Below, one piece after another: positions 24,192 to 33,363 of a stretch of DNA of 64,000 nucleotides. A model generated the notes under the pieces. That model was not told where the DNA came from. It did not search any database and saw nothing but the letters and a program-made list of their open reading frames with translations. The DNA is taken from the NCBI GenBank assembly GCA_002421685.1, contig DISB01000016.1, positions 190,245 to 254,244 of the forward strand, read 5' to 3'. Position 1 is the stretch's first letter; every line of letters begins with the position of its first letter. This stretch comes from Bacteroidetes bacterium UBA6221 (GTDB lineage Bacteria; Bacteroidota; Bacteroidia; Chitinophagales; Chitinophagaceae). The translations under genes and the position numbers were made by a program.

Positions 24192-25276
24192 CAGCTTAAA
24201 TCTCCGAAGTATTCTTTTACCTGCATCATGCATTTTTCATAAGCAGTATGTTTACGGTCGGCATACCAGTCTGCCGTCCAGTGTATGGCTGTCCGTGCAT
24301 CCAGTTTGGGTTGCCAGCCTATCGTTTGTTTCGCTTTGTTACTATCCAGCAACAGCAGCTTCGCTTCGTGCGGGGCATCCTGGTTAGGAGTAATTGTGTA
24401 ACTGCCCCTGCCAAACTGTTGAATGAATATTTTTGTTAGTTCTTCCACGGTCAGCATATCTTCCTGGTTGGGACCAAAGTTGAATGCAGTGATATATTCC
24501 TGCGGCTGCTCAGTCATCTTCGCGGCCAGGTACAGGTAAGCGCCCAAGGGCTCCAGCACATGCTGCCACGGCCTTATAGAGTTGGGGTTGCGCAGGTTTA
24601 CGGGCTGGTCAAATTCCAGCGCGCGTACTATATCGGGTATGATACGGTCGTCGGCAAAATCACCGCCGCCTATCACGTTGCCGGCACGCACAGAGGCCAC
24701 CGATTTCTTATGCTTATTATAATCAGCGCTGTTGAAAAATGAACGCTGGTACGATTCTATCACTATCTCAGCCGCTGCTTTGCTGGCGGAATACGGATCA
24801 TAACCGCCCAGCTTATCATCTTCGCTGAATGGTGTGCCCCGTTCGGGATTTTGATATACTTTATCGGTGGTTATCATCAGGCCAACACATGGCTGCTGCA
24901 CATCACGCAAAGCGTTCAATATATGCACCGTACCTTGTGTGTTTACCATGAAGGTGTCAACCGGCTGCTCATAACTACGCCTCACCAGCGACTGCGCGGC
25001 AAGATGAAAAACAAAATGCGGGTTGAACCTCACCAGTTCACCATGCAGTTTTTCCAAATCGCGCAGGTCGCCTTCTACCGATGCATAACAGAGGTCATTA
25101 CCATTTACTTGGTTGTACAGGTCATTGTCTTTTTCAGGTGCCAATGCATAGCCTTTTACATCAGCGCCCAGCCAATGCAATATTTGCAACATCCACGCGC
25201 CTTTAAAACCCGTGTGCCCCGTCAGGAAAACCCGCTTGCCCGCATATGCCGAGCGTAAATAATCAGTGCTTACCAT
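24191..25276 (-). CDS. rfbG: CDP-glucose 4,6-dehydratase
   Basis: 361 residues from the ATG at 25274-25276; an ATG at 25285 is also in frame and both overlap rfbF. SDR-type enzyme converting CDP-glucose to CDP-4-keto-6-deoxyglucose. NAD-binding GHTGFKGAW, LAAQSLVRRSY, YDPYSASKAAAE (YxxxK) and TTDKVYQN are seen; Lys in TDK, where dTDP-glucose dehydratases have Glu, is typical of the CDP enzyme. RAGNVIGGGDFADDRIIPD and SIRPWQHVLEPL are family motifs. Second gene of rfbF-rfbG-rfbC-like. Confidence 0.94.
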   Translation of the reverse strand: MVSTDYLRSAYAGKRVFLTGHTGFKGAWMLQILHWLGADVKGYALAPEKDNDLYNQVNGNDLCYASVEGDLRDLEKLHGELVRFNPHFVFHLAAQSLVRRSYEQPVDTFMVNTQGTVHILNALRDVQQPCVGLMITTDKVYQNPERGTPFSEDDKLGGYDPYSASKAAAEIVIESYQRSFFNSADYNKHKKSVASVRAGNVIGGGDFADDRIIPDIVRALEFDQPVNLRNPNSIRPWQHVLEPLGAYLYLAAKMTEQPQEYITAFNFGPNQEDMLTVEELTKIFIQQFGRGSYTITPNQDAPHEAKLLLLDSNKAKQTIGWQPKLDARTAIHWTADWYADRKHTAYEKCMMQVKEYFGDLS

Positions 25277-26043
25277 TTCTTCCAAACCGGTTTAGTTTCC
25301 CAAAGCTGCTCCAGTTCCTCCCTGTCGCGTATGGTGTCCATACATTTCCAGAATTCATTATGGCGGTAGGCTGCAATCTGCTTTTCCTCCGCCAGCTTGT
25401 CCATAGGGTAACGTTCCCACATCACGTCGTCAGCATCTGCCGGCAGGTAATTTTTTATCTCCGGTTCTATCACGAAGAAGCCCCCGTTTATCCATGTACC
25501 GCTATCCTCGGGTTTTTCTTCAAACTTGTCTATGATGCCGCTGTCATCCATTTTTATCACCCCAAAACGGCTGGTAGCCTGTATGGCGGTCATGGTGCAT
25601 ACCTTACCGCTTTTTTTATGAAAAGTGAGTAACTCATCAATATTCACATCACTCACGCCGTCGCCGTAGGTAAGCATAAAGGGCTCGTTATTGGTATAAG
25701 GCAATACTCTTTTTAACCTGCCTGCTGTCATCGTATCCAGCCCGGTATCTATCAGCGATACTTTAAAGTTTTCAGAATTATGGCCGTGGTATACTTTTTC
25801 ACCGTTAGAGAGGTCCACTGTCAGGTCGGCATTGTGCAGGAAGTAGTTGGCGAAATATTCTTTTATCATCCAGCCTTTATAACCCAGGCAAATGATAAAC
25901 TCGTTGTGGCCATAAGCCGCATATATCTTCATGATATGCCAGAGTATAGGTTTACCGCCTATTTCTATCATAGGTTTCGGGCGAAGGGTGGATTCCTCCG
26001 ATATACGTGTGCCCCTGCCGCCCGCAAAAATGACTACTTTCAT
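25270..26043 (-). CDS. rfbF: Glucose-1-phosphate cytidylyltransferase
   Basis: 257 residues making CDP-glucose from CTP and glucose-1-phosphate. FAGGRGTRISEES and RPKPMIEIGGKPILWHIMKI form the nucleotide site; LTYGDGVSDV holds the metal-binding Asp, and FEEKPEDSGTWINGGFFV follows. Length and motifs match RfbF. First gene of a three-gene operon whose third member is an epimerase-like protein. RfbH (C3 dehydrase) is absent here, so the end product is unknown. Confidence 0.95.
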   Translation of the reverse strand: MKVVIFAGGRGTRISEESTLRPKPMIEIGGKPILWHIMKIYAAYGHNEFIICLGYKGWMIKEYFANYFLHNADLTVDLSNGEKVYHGHNSENFKVSLIDTGLDTMTAGRLKRVLPYTNNEPFMLTYGDGVSDVNIDELLTFHKKSGKVCTMTAIQATSRFGVIKMDDSGIIDKFEEKPEDSGTWINGGFFVIEPEIKNYLPADADDVMWERYPMDKLAEEKQIAAYRHNEFWKCMDTIRDREELEQLWETKPVWKKW

Positions 26044-26135
26044 TCTGTGCCTTTTTCGTCTTAGTGTGCGACAAATATAGCAGGAAAGAAAGGAAATTTT
26101 CTCCCGCAGGGTGAATTAGCGGGATTTTTAACTCA

Positions 26136-27023
26136 TTATTTGTTAAGTGTGTAACTGTCGGGAATAACAAAAGGAAAGTCTATCTCCTCATCAAAGCTGG
26201 CATTATTGAAATTCATGTCCAGGTGATGCAACTGATTGGCGCTATTGATGTCAATCGTTCTTGAAGTAGAAAATTTTCTGCTGTTCACCAGGGTATAGTC
26301 GGCAAAATATATTACTCCCGAAAAACCATCATCCGAAGACATAACCTGCAGAGTCTGCAGGGTAGTATCCGCCTTATTGATATTGGCCAACTGGTTGGTG
26401 TTCAATCCGCTGATGTCCACCGTCCAAAAATTGCCTGCATCGCGGGTACGCATCACTTGCTGATGAGGCGTTTTAAATATTTCGCCGATGATAAAGCTTT
26501 GCAGTATTTCAAAATCAATCTCGGCAGGCAGCAATTGGTTGGCCTCTGAAATATGCAGCGCAAGGCCTGATTTGTCGAGGTAGTTCACCATCCTGAAGCT
26601 ATCGGGCGTTATCAGTATCCTTGCCACATTCACCAGTCCCATACCGGCAGTAATGTGTATCCAGATAATACTGTCTTTGGCCATCCTGATATTAGCCGTG
26701 AATTCCTGGCCCATGTTGCCGTTGCCATAGTTCATTTTGGCTTTGCCCTTGAATGTATTGAAGGCTGTCGCATTGTTAACCAGGAACTCTGAATTTATGG
26801 CGGGAGCGATATTGGCTGTATCCACAGCCACCTCTTCCATTATTATATGGCCGTCGGCCTTCAGGTCTACAATATCAGTCTGTGGCTGCGGTATGGCCGC
26901 CGTGTCCGCTACAACTATCGTTGAATCGCTTACCTTATCCTTGCGTGCAAGTTTTTTCCCCGGTTTACACGACGCAAATACCAACAGCAGCACAGGCATC
27001 CATATCAGCACATTCTTATTCAT
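26136..27023 (-). CDS. DUF4292 lipoprotein
   Basis: 295 residues with lipobox ending at C19 (LLLVFASC), then PGKKLARKDK. The mature part after a Thr/Val-rich linker resembles DUF4292: FNTFKGKAKMNYGNG, QEFTANIRMAKDSIIWIHIT, ILITPDSFRMVNYLDKSG, and a long beta-rich rest. The shape recalls LolA/LolB-type lipid-binding half-barrels, but no function is established that I know of. It overlaps the upstream TPR gene by 8 bases, last in the operon dut-nucleotidyltransferase-TPR-DUF4292. Confidence 0.9.
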   Translation of the reverse strand: MNKNVLIWMPVLLLVFASCKPGKKLARKDKVSDSTIVVADTAAIPQPQTDIVDLKADGHIIMEEVAVDTANIAPAINSEFLVNNATAFNTFKGKAKMNYGNGNMGQEFTANIRMAKDSIIWIHITAGMGLVNVARILITPDSFRMVNYLDKSGLALHISEANQLLPAEIDFEILQSFIIGEIFKTPHQQVMRTRDAGNFWTVDISGLNTNQLANINKADTTLQTLQVMSSDDGFSGVIYFADYTLVNSRKFSTSRTIDINSANQLHHLDMNFNNASFDEEIDFPFVIPDSYTLNK

Positions 27024-28746
27024 ACAACTTCTTGTCAGCTATCTTCTTGTCGAGGTTGGGATTGTCCGCACCCAGCTCTTTTGCTTTCTTCCAGTTTTCC
27101 AGGGCTTTATCTTTGTCGCCCAGCTTGTAGTCGATATCCCCCAGGTGGTCCCACAGCGTGCCGCTGGCTTCCTGTTCTTCTTTCTGTATGGCTTTTTCTA
27201 TGTACTCCCCGGCTTTTTTGTAATTGCCTTTTTTGTACATGATCCACCCATATGTGTCCATAAAAGTGGGCAGGTCGGGCGCCAGTTCCAGCGAACGCTT
27301 TGACATCTCTTCCGCCTTGTCCAGTTTCTCTCCACGCTCCGAGAGGTAGTACGCGTAGTTGTTCAGCGTGGTGGGATTGTCCGGCGCCAGTTCCAGCGAT
27401 TTTTCAAAATACTCGTCCGATGATTTGTAGTCTTTGATGCTGTTGTAGGCGTCGGCCAGGGTGCCATACATGCCCGCCAGCTCACCCTTGTTTTCTTCGG
27501 GCATCATATCTACCGCCCGCTCCAGCGAATTGATGGCTTTGTTATAGTCTTTCTTCAGGCTATAGGCCAGGCCGTTTATATAATGCAGTTGCGCCTGGTT
27601 GGGGAACAGGCGTAAAGCCCTGTCGCTGTACTTCAACACCGAGTCATAATTCTCCATCTGCAGGTACACCGACAACAGGTTCTTCCACACTACATAAGCC
27701 GCAGGTTCTATCTCTACAGATTTTTTATACTGCTCCGCCGATTCCTGCATGTTGCCGGTGATGCCCAACATATCGCCATAGCCCGCTAATGCCCTTGCAT
27801 CCCCAGGGTTTCGCATAGCAATTTCTTTTGCCAGCTCCAGGCCCAGGTTTTTGTCGGTGCTGTCTTCGGCTCCCAAAACAAACCCGCCCAATATGGTCAG
27901 TTGCTCCGAAGCTTCCAGCGAATTGTTAGTAACAACCTTACGCAGGTACTTTACATAATTCTCTTTATCTCCTTTCCTCTTGTAGTAGTCAGACAAACTG
28001 AGCTGTATACCCGCATCGTCCGGGAACATCTCTTCGGCCTTCCTGTACACTTCGGCGGCTTTGTCGGGCTGGCCATTGTTATTGTACATTTCCGCCAGCC
28101 GCACATAATACTTGCTCTCGTTGGGGGCTATCTCTATCAGGCGGCTGTTTACTTTTACCGCTTCTTCCAGCTCATTATTGTTCAGGTGCAGTTGCAGTTT
28201 GCCTTCCAGTATTTCCTCATCGTTGCCATACATGCTCAGCAGCTTTTCAAAGGCTGCCGTTGCTTTTTTCTTCTCTCCCGCCCGCTGGTACAGGTAGGCT
28301 ATGGTCTGTAGATATTCTTTGTTGTTCTCATCCTGCGCCACTATTTGCTCGTATATCTCAGCCGCTTCGGTAAACTTATTTTCTTCCAGCAGCAGCCCGG
28401 CATATTGTTCCTTATACCACTTATTATCCGGCTGCAGTTCTATGGCCTTTTTCAGGTTCTTTTCCGCTTCAGTATATTGTTTCCTGGCGATGTTGATGCG
28501 GGCCAGGTCGAAATACAGCCCGGCTCCTTCCGGGTCGAATTTTATCGCATTGCGCAGTTTGGCTTCAGCCCCGGCGTTATCGCCTTTGTTGCGGGCACGC
28601 ACGGCATCGTAATGCAGCACCACGGCATTCAGCTTGCTTTGCTCACCTATAGGCGGGGGAATGGTGTCCGCTTCCTGCGACCTGGCCGGTAAAACTGCGC
28701 CGAGGCACAGGAGCGTTATAATAATGGCTTTTTTCAATAAGATCAT
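27016..28746 (-). CDS. Secreted TPR-repeat protein
   Basis: 576 residues with signal peptide (MILLKKAIIITLLCLGAVLP, cleaved near ARSQ). About fourteen TPR units follow, for example GAGLYFDLARINIARKQYTE, DKAAEVYRKAEEMFPDDAG, LALELAPDNPTTLNNYAYYLSE-like and LPTFMDTYGWIMYKKGNYKK. The Tyr-Ala-Tyr end resembles TPR proteins of the Bacteroidota envelope. It overlaps the preceding gene by 4 bases and the next by 8, so the three are translationally coupled. Probably a periplasmic scaffold. Confidence 0.92.
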   Translation of the reverse strand: MILLKKAIIITLLCLGAVLPARSQEADTIPPPIGEQSKLNAVVLHYDAVRARNKGDNAGAEAKLRNAIKFDPEGAGLYFDLARINIARKQYTEAEKNLKKAIELQPDNKWYKEQYAGLLLEENKFTEAAEIYEQIVAQDENNKEYLQTIAYLYQRAGEKKKATAAFEKLLSMYGNDEEILEGKLQLHLNNNELEEAVKVNSRLIEIAPNESKYYVRLAEMYNNNGQPDKAAEVYRKAEEMFPDDAGIQLSLSDYYKRKGDKENYVKYLRKVVTNNSLEASEQLTILGGFVLGAEDSTDKNLGLELAKEIAMRNPGDARALAGYGDMLGITGNMQESAEQYKKSVEIEPAAYVVWKNLLSVYLQMENYDSVLKYSDRALRLFPNQAQLHYINGLAYSLKKDYNKAINSLERAVDMMPEENKGELAGMYGTLADAYNSIKDYKSSDEYFEKSLELAPDNPTTLNNYAYYLSERGEKLDKAEEMSKRSLELAPDLPTFMDTYGWIMYKKGNYKKAGEYIEKAIQKEEQEASGTLWDHLGDIDYKLGDKDKALENWKKAKELGADNPNLDKKIADKKLYE

Positions 28747-29750
28747 GACATCGTCGAAAAGTCTCCCAGGCTCAGGTCCTGCGGCTTTTCCGTGTAATTT
28801 ACGCTTTTACCCAACATCGAGTTTTCGAGGCGCGCATTTTTAACAATGCTGTCAGGCTGCACAATACTGTTGCTTATCCTCGAATCCATCACCTTCACCC
28901 CGTTGCCCAGCGACACATGCGGCCCCACCACAGAATTCACCAGCACTACGCCCTCGCCTATATAACAAGGCGGTATGATAACGGAATTGGTAGTAACTAC
29001 CGAAGGATGTACCAGGTTTTCTTTGTCCTGCTTCAATTCCAGTATCCTCTGGTTGGTATATACCGTTGCATCCTTGTTACCGCAGTCCAGCCACTCCTCT
29101 ACCTGTTCGGTGTAAAATTTCATGCCCTTCTTCAGCATATGGTCCATGGCGTCGGTTATCTGGTATTCGCCTTTCAGCTTGATGTCTTCGTCTATCAGGC
29201 GCTGCAATTCTTTTTTCAGGTTCTCACCGTCTTTGAAATAGTACATGCCGATGATGGCCAGGTCAGACACGAAATCTTTAGGCTTCTCCACGAATGCCTC
29301 TATCTCGTTTTTGTCGTTCAGCTTCACTACGCCAAAGGCAGAGGGGTCTTCCACTTTCTGTGTCCAGATGATGGCATCTTTCGATGCATCAAAATCGAAC
29401 ACCGCTTTGAAAAGAGTATCTGCAAAGGCAAGGAATACATTTCCCTTCAGGCTATCCGACGCGCGCAACAGGGCATGTGCCGTACCCTGGGCTTCATGCT
29501 GGTAACATATCTTTCCTTTCGCGCCCAGTTCTTTGGCTATCGAAAGCAGGTTTTGTTCCACCTCCTGGCCGAATGCCGGAGATATGATAAACGCAATCTC
29601 CTCCACCTTTTCCTTCGATGTCTGGATAATATCTTCTACCATGCGCTGCACAATAGGCTTGCCCGCTACATGCAACATGGGTTTGGGCGTTGTGAGGGTA
29701 TGTGGTCGCATCCTTTTGCCCATTCCCGCCATTGGTATAATTATGTTCAT
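28743..29750 (-). CDS. Sugar-phosphate nucleotidyltransferase with left-handed helix tail
   Basis: 335 residues. N-terminal nucleotidyltransferase domain (1-240): MAGMGKRMRPHTLTTPKPML, FADTLF, AFVEKPKD and EWLDCGNKDATVYTN. From ~255 a hexapeptide left-handed beta-helix (VTTNSVIIPPCYIGEGVVL, NSVVGPHVSLGNGVKV). The architecture is that of glucose-1-phosphate thymidylyl- or uridylyl-like transferases, so an NDP-sugar is made; which nucleotide is not clear. Follows dut by 30 bases and overlaps the TPR gene. Confidence 0.9.
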   Translation of the reverse strand: MNIIIPMAGMGKRMRPHTLTTPKPMLHVAGKPIVQRMVEDIIQTSKEKVEEIAFIISPAFGQEVEQNLLSIAKELGAKGKICYQHEAQGTAHALLRASDSLKGNVFLAFADTLFKAVFDFDASKDAIIWTQKVEDPSAFGVVKLNDKNEIEAFVEKPKDFVSDLAIIGMYYFKDGENLKKELQRLIDEDIKLKGEYQITDAMDHMLKKGMKFYTEQVEEWLDCGNKDATVYTNQRILELKQDKENLVHPSVVTTNSVIIPPCYIGEGVVLVNSVVGPHVSLGNGVKVMDSRISNSIVQPDSIVKNARLENSMLGKSVNYTEKPQDLSLGDFSTMS

Positions 29751-29780
29751 TTATCTTGCTTTTTATATTTAGTACAATAA

Positions 29781-30218
29781 TTAATGTGTGCCCGAATGCC
29801 CGAAACCGCCCGCTCCCCTTTGGGTAGTTTCCAGTTCCGTCACCAGTTCCCAGCTTATTTGTTCGTACCTGGCTATCACCATCTGGGCTATGCGTTCTCC
29901 GTCGTTGATGGTTTGCGGCTCGCCCGACAGGTTCACCAGCGGTACCATTATCTCACCGCGGTAATCGCTGTCTATAGTGCCGGGAGTATTGATGAGTGTC
30001 AACCCTCTTTTTATGGCCAGCCCGCTGCGCGGACGTATCTGCGCCTCGTAGCCCTGGGGCAGTTCCATAAAAAGACCGGTCGGCATCAGCCTGCGCTCCA
30101 GCGGCTGCAATGTCACCGGTTCTTCCAGGAAAACCCGCAAATCCATACCCGCCGAGCCGGGCGTCTGGTACTCCGGCAGGGGGTGCGGCGATTTATTGAC
30201 CAACCTCACTTGTTTCAT
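29781..30218 (-). CDS. dut: dUTP diphosphatase, trimeric type
   Basis: 145 residues. Hydrolyses dUTP to dUMP, keeping uracil out of DNA. The five dUTPase motifs are recognisable: GSAGMDLRV (1), RPRSGLA (2), NTPGTIDSDYRGEI (3), GERIAQMVI (4) and the C-terminal P-loop-like RGAGGFGHSGTH (5). First gene of a four-gene operon. A CAAAGGTA (minus TACCTTTG) box at 30227-30234 is close to the start, but I find no matching -33 element. Confidence 0.97.
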   Translation of the reverse strand: MKQVRLVNKSPHPLPEYQTPGSAGMDLRVFLEEPVTLQPLERRLMPTGLFMELPQGYEAQIRPRSGLAIKRGLTLINTPGTIDSDYRGEIMVPLVNLSGEPQTINDGERIAQMVIARYEQISWELVTELETTQRGAGGFGHSGTH

Positions 30219-30313
30219 ACAGGGCGCAAAGGTAAGGCGCAGATGTTAAATATGGGAATATAATAAACGTTCTTAAATTGAGGGCTGGGTGGGGGCATAT
30301 GTGTCTTGATAAT

Positions 30314-31417
30314 CTACCCCACCACCACCTTCGCCTGCATCTCCAATATCTTCATCAGTACTCTTTCGTCGCCTGTCAATCCCGCTTCCTGTTCATCTGC
30401 CAAGGGGTCATTGCACAGCAGTGCCCCCAGCTTATTCTCGTTATACCTTTCCGGTATAGCGGGGTGAATATAATATTTACGGCATACGGCCCTTGTATTG
30501 CCCAGGTAAGCGGCCACTGCGTCTATCGCTTCAATTATCTTTTCCTTGCGGCCCTTTTCAGTTTCACACCAGTCGGCGTTTTTTAAATACTGCAATGCCT
30601 TAACGCTGCCAAACCATGTGCGGAAATCCTTAGCCGTAAACGGGTGGCCGCTTATTTCTTTTATATAACTGTTCACCATGCCCGAGTCCACCGGGTAATG
30701 CCTGCCGTCTTCATCGTAATACTGGAACAGTTCCTTGCCCGGTATGTCTTTGCACTGCTGCACTATGCGCGCCAGTTTTTTGTCATCCAGCGTCGCGCAC
30801 TGGCGCACGCCTTTTTTGCCCACAAAAACGAACTGCATCGTTCCATTCTTCGTTACCACGTGTTTGTCCTTCAGCGTGGTCAGCCCGTAAGAGCCATTCT
30901 CTTTCTCATAACTGCTGTTGCCTATCCGCACACTGGTGTGTTGCATTACGGCAACTATGGCCGCCAGTACCTTTTGCAGGTTCAGTTCTTTCTGCCGGAG
31001 TCCTTTTTTTACAGCTTCCCTGATGACTGGCAGCGCCTGCCCGAATTCGTACATATGAGAAAACTTGGCCTGGTTGCGCATAGCCACCCACAGCGGGTGA
31101 TATTTATATTGCTTGCGCCCCTTTGCGTCGTAGCCCGTTGCCTGCAGGTGGCCGTCCGGCATAGCGCATATCCATACGCGCTCCCATGTCGGGGGCAATA
31201 CCAGCGACCGTATCCGCTGCAGTGTTGTTTTGTTTATGACTTTCTTTCGTCCCTTATAATAGACAAATGTGTCGCCTTCGCGACTGCGGACTATCCCCTC
31301 CCCGCTGTCTGATACATATACCAGGCTGACGGCCCGGGCGCTGCTTTTGGTATCCAGGGCCAGTTTCGCAAGCCGTTTCCGGTGTATAACTATCCCTGTA
31401 TCTTTTACTTCCGCCAT
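30314..31417 (-). CDS. DNA topoisomerase IB
   Basis: 367 residues of the poxvirus-like bacterial topoisomerase IB family, which relaxes supercoils through a 3'-phosphotyrosine. TSVRIGNSSYEKENGSYGLT, FTAKDFRTWFGSV (catalytic Arg) and NTRAVCRKYYIHP (nucleophilic Tyr) are all seen. Length is usual (~320-370). It lies alone on the minus strand; a 376-base spacer precedes it. Bacterial TopIB occurs patchily and is often spread by transfer, but base use here matches the neighbours. Confidence 0.93.
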   Translation of the reverse strand: MAEVKDTGIVIHRKRLAKLALDTKSSARAVSLVYVSDSGEGIVRSREGDTFVYYKGRKKVINKTTLQRIRSLVLPPTWERVWICAMPDGHLQATGYDAKGRKQYKYHPLWVAMRNQAKFSHMYEFGQALPVIREAVKKGLRQKELNLQKVLAAIVAVMQHTSVRIGNSSYEKENGSYGLTTLKDKHVVTKNGTMQFVFVGKKGVRQCATLDDKKLARIVQQCKDIPGKELFQYYDEDGRHYPVDSGMVNSYIKEISGHPFTAKDFRTWFGSVKALQYLKNADWCETEKGRKEKIIEAIDAVAAYLGNTRAVCRKYYIHPAIPERYNENKLGALLCNDPLADEQEAGLTGDERVLMKILEMQAKVVVG

Positions 31418-31794
31418 ATACTATATAACAGCAATTGACAGGTTTGTGTTGAAGTAATTAATTGTGGCGCAGATGTGAAGGCCAAAAACAATTTGAAATT
31501 ACATTTCAAAAACACAATTATTTTTTGTAAATTTGACTACGGTCCATGCGGGCCGTAGTTCTTTGACATCATGGAAACAATTTACACGAAAGGCGTTCTT
31601 CGCTGCTATATGAGAAAAAATTGCATCGGTTGCAATTTTGTTGCAACTGTTGAATTGACAACAAAATGCAACAAATCCAAAAACCCGGTCATTGAAAATC
31701 AACCAGTTAACGAAACGCCAAATTTCAGCAGGAGAAATATTGAACATTTTGCAACAATCTTCTTTTCATTAATTTTAGACAATAAACTTACAGT
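31418..31794. other. AT-rich spacer and leader of the small basic protein gene
   Basis: 376 bases divide the divergent topIB gene and the small basic protein gene. It holds a hairpin (ACTACGG 31536-31542 with CCGTAGT 31553-31559), which could be part of a long 5' leader. An overlapping 115-codon frame (31571-31918) has an unnatural composition and I do not call it a gene. Confidence 0.5.
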
Positions 31795-31947
31795 ATGGGA
31801 TTTCATATCAACGATAAGAAGGACAATAAGAAAGGCGGCAAATCGGCCAAAAATATGCTGGCAGCAACCAAACCGGCGGCAAAACAGGGCAAAGCAGGCG
31901 GAGGCGGCAAGAAGATGATAAAAACAGGCGGTACCAGAGGCAGCTAA
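31795..31947 (+). CDS. Small Lys/Gly-rich basic protein
   Basis: 50 residues, starting MGFHINDKKDNKKGGKSAKN and ending KKMIKTGGTRGS. It is very basic (about a quarter Lys) with Gly and Ala filling the rest, so it is likely disordered and could bind nucleic acid or ribosomes. The N-terminal MGFHINDKKD and C-terminal TGGTRGS look like conserved ends. I associate similar short proteins with other Bacteroidota but know no function. The gene ends 4 bases before the convergent cupin gene. A hairpin lies 235 bases upstream. Confidence 0.75.
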   Translation: MGFHINDKKDNKKGGKSAKNMLAATKPAAKQGKAGGGGKKMIKTGGTRGS

Positions 31948-31950
31948 TGC

Positions 31951-32502
31951 CTAATCTATGTATTTTTTGTAGTGCGACCTGTACCCTGCCAGGTAAGCGA
32001 CGGGCCTCAGGATGCCGAATAAAACTCTTTGCAGTCCATAAGGCGGCCTGGACAACCTGAAGGTGTCTGCATACTTCGCAGCCAGCGATACTACCTGGAG
32101 GAATACAGGCATGCCGTCTGCTTTAGTTTTACCGTCATTGGCAAGCCCCATAGCGTTCTCGAAAAAATATTCCGTGTCCATCGCCGGTTGCACTTTCCAG
32201 TTGATAACCGCCGTGGCAGATGTATTATTCCACATGGAATGTACCGTACCAGGTGGAATATGCAGTTGGTCGCCTTTCTTCAACACTGTCAGTCGGCCGT
32301 TCATCCTGACCGTCATCTCACCTTCCACTATGGTAAAGTCTTCCGACTGGTAGGGATGATAGTGTGGCGGTGGTTCTTTAGAGCCGGCGGTATAGGTTGA
32401 TTCCATCTCCAGCAATGCACCGGCGGTATCCCTGGCAGTTTGAATGAATTTTATCTGCTGCCCGGTTACGGGGTTGGTTATCACTTTCCCTTTTACTGCC
32501 AT
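31951..32502 (-). CDS. Cupin-domain protein
   Basis: 183 residues from the ATG at 32500-32502, 7 bases after the metallo-hydrolase stop. A single cupin barrel at ~15-110: GSKEPPPHYHPYQSEDFTIV supplies the HxH-type metal motif with a following Glu, and QLHIPPGTVHSMWN is motif 2. After it comes a helical tail (LAAKYADTFRLSRPP, RVLFGILRPVAYLAGY). No signal peptide. Substrate unknown. Third gene of the transporter / hydrolase / cupin operon. Confidence 0.85.
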   Translation of the reverse strand: MAVKGKVITNPVTGQQIKFIQTARDTAGALLEMESTYTAGSKEPPPHYHPYQSEDFTIVEGEMTVRMNGRLTVLKKGDQLHIPPGTVHSMWNNTSATAVINWKVQPAMDTEYFFENAMGLANDGKTKADGMPVFLQVVSLAAKYADTFRLSRPPYGLQRVLFGILRPVAYLAGYRSHYKKYID

Positions 32503-32509
32503 CGTATCA

Positions 32510-33355
32510 TTATTTAAGTTGCTCCACCTGTACTTCTTCACCTATCCTGATGCGGCCCTTATCGTCCCGCACCAGCCCTGCGCAGGCTATTTTCGGGTCA
32601 TGCTCAAAGAAGAGGAGCCAGTTGTTATCCGCAGCCATGTTCAGCAGCTTTTCTTTTTCGTTCAGGGTATCCAGCGGACGCATATCGTAGGCCATCACCC
32701 AGGGCATGGATATATGGGCTGCGCTGGGAATAAGGTCGGCGCAATACAATATGGTCGTACCGTTATGGTCTATTCGCGGCAGCATCATCTGCTCAGTATG
32801 ACCATTTACATAATGGATGCGTATGCCCGGTATCCATTCTTCGCCCTCTGGGGTTGTTACAAACTGCAGCTTACCACTTTCCTTTATCGGCAGAATATTC
32901 TCGGGCAGGAAGGACGCTTTCTCTCTTGCGTTCGGGTGAACAGCCCAGTCCCAATGCGCCTGGCTGCTCCAGTAGGTAGCGTTAGGGAATGCGGGCACCA
33001 GCTTATCTCCGTCGCGTTTGATGCTTCCGCCGCAATGGTCAAAATGCAGATGCGTCAGGAACACGTCGGTAATATCTGCCGGGGTATATCCTGCTTTGGC
33101 CAGGGAGCTTTCAACAGTATCATCGCCATGGGGGTGGTAGTAGCTGAAGAACTTTTCGTCCTGTTTATCGCCCATACCATTGTCAATCAATATCAACCTG
33201 TCGTTATGCTCCACCAACAGGCAGCGCATAGCCCAGGTGCACATATTGTTCTCGTCGGCAGGATTTACCCTTTGCCACATGCTCTTGGGCACTACACCGT
33301 GCATAGCGCCTCCGTCCAGTTTGAAGTATCCCGCATGAATAGTATGTAAGTTCAT
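32510..33355 (-). CDS. Metallo-beta-lactamase-fold hydrolase
   Basis: 281 residues from the ATG at 33353-33355 (MNLHTIHAGYFKLDGGAMHG); the longer frame runs back into the transporter gene and is not real. The zinc motif THLHFDHCGG (HxHxDH) and later NGHTEQM and ADLIP place it in the MBL superfamily, near the AHL-lactonase / quorum-quenching-like branch (LIDNGMGDK, DVFLTHLHFDH). Substrate not evident. It begins 8 bases after the transporter stop. Confidence 0.9.
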   Translation of the reverse strand: MNLHTIHAGYFKLDGGAMHGVVPKSMWQRVNPADENNMCTWAMRCLLVEHNDRLILIDNGMGDKQDEKFFSYYHPHGDDTVESSLAKAGYTPADITDVFLTHLHFDHCGGSIKRDGDKLVPAFPNATYWSSQAHWDWAVHPNAREKASFLPENILPIKESGKLQFVTTPEGEEWIPGIRIHYVNGHTEQMMLPRIDHNGTTILYCADLIPSAAHISMPWVMAYDMRPLDTLNEKEKLLNMAADNNWLLFFEHDPKIACAGLVRDDKGRIRIGEEVQVEQLK

Positions 33356-33363
33356 CTTCTTTT

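Noticed and set aside
30227..30234. TACCTTTG box as a dut promoter
   Set aside because: No matching TTG at the right spacing and only ~9 bases from the start codon.
31571..31918. 115-codon plus-strand frame
   Set aside because: Overlaps the small basic protein gene in another frame and reads as a low-quality composition; no homology-like features.
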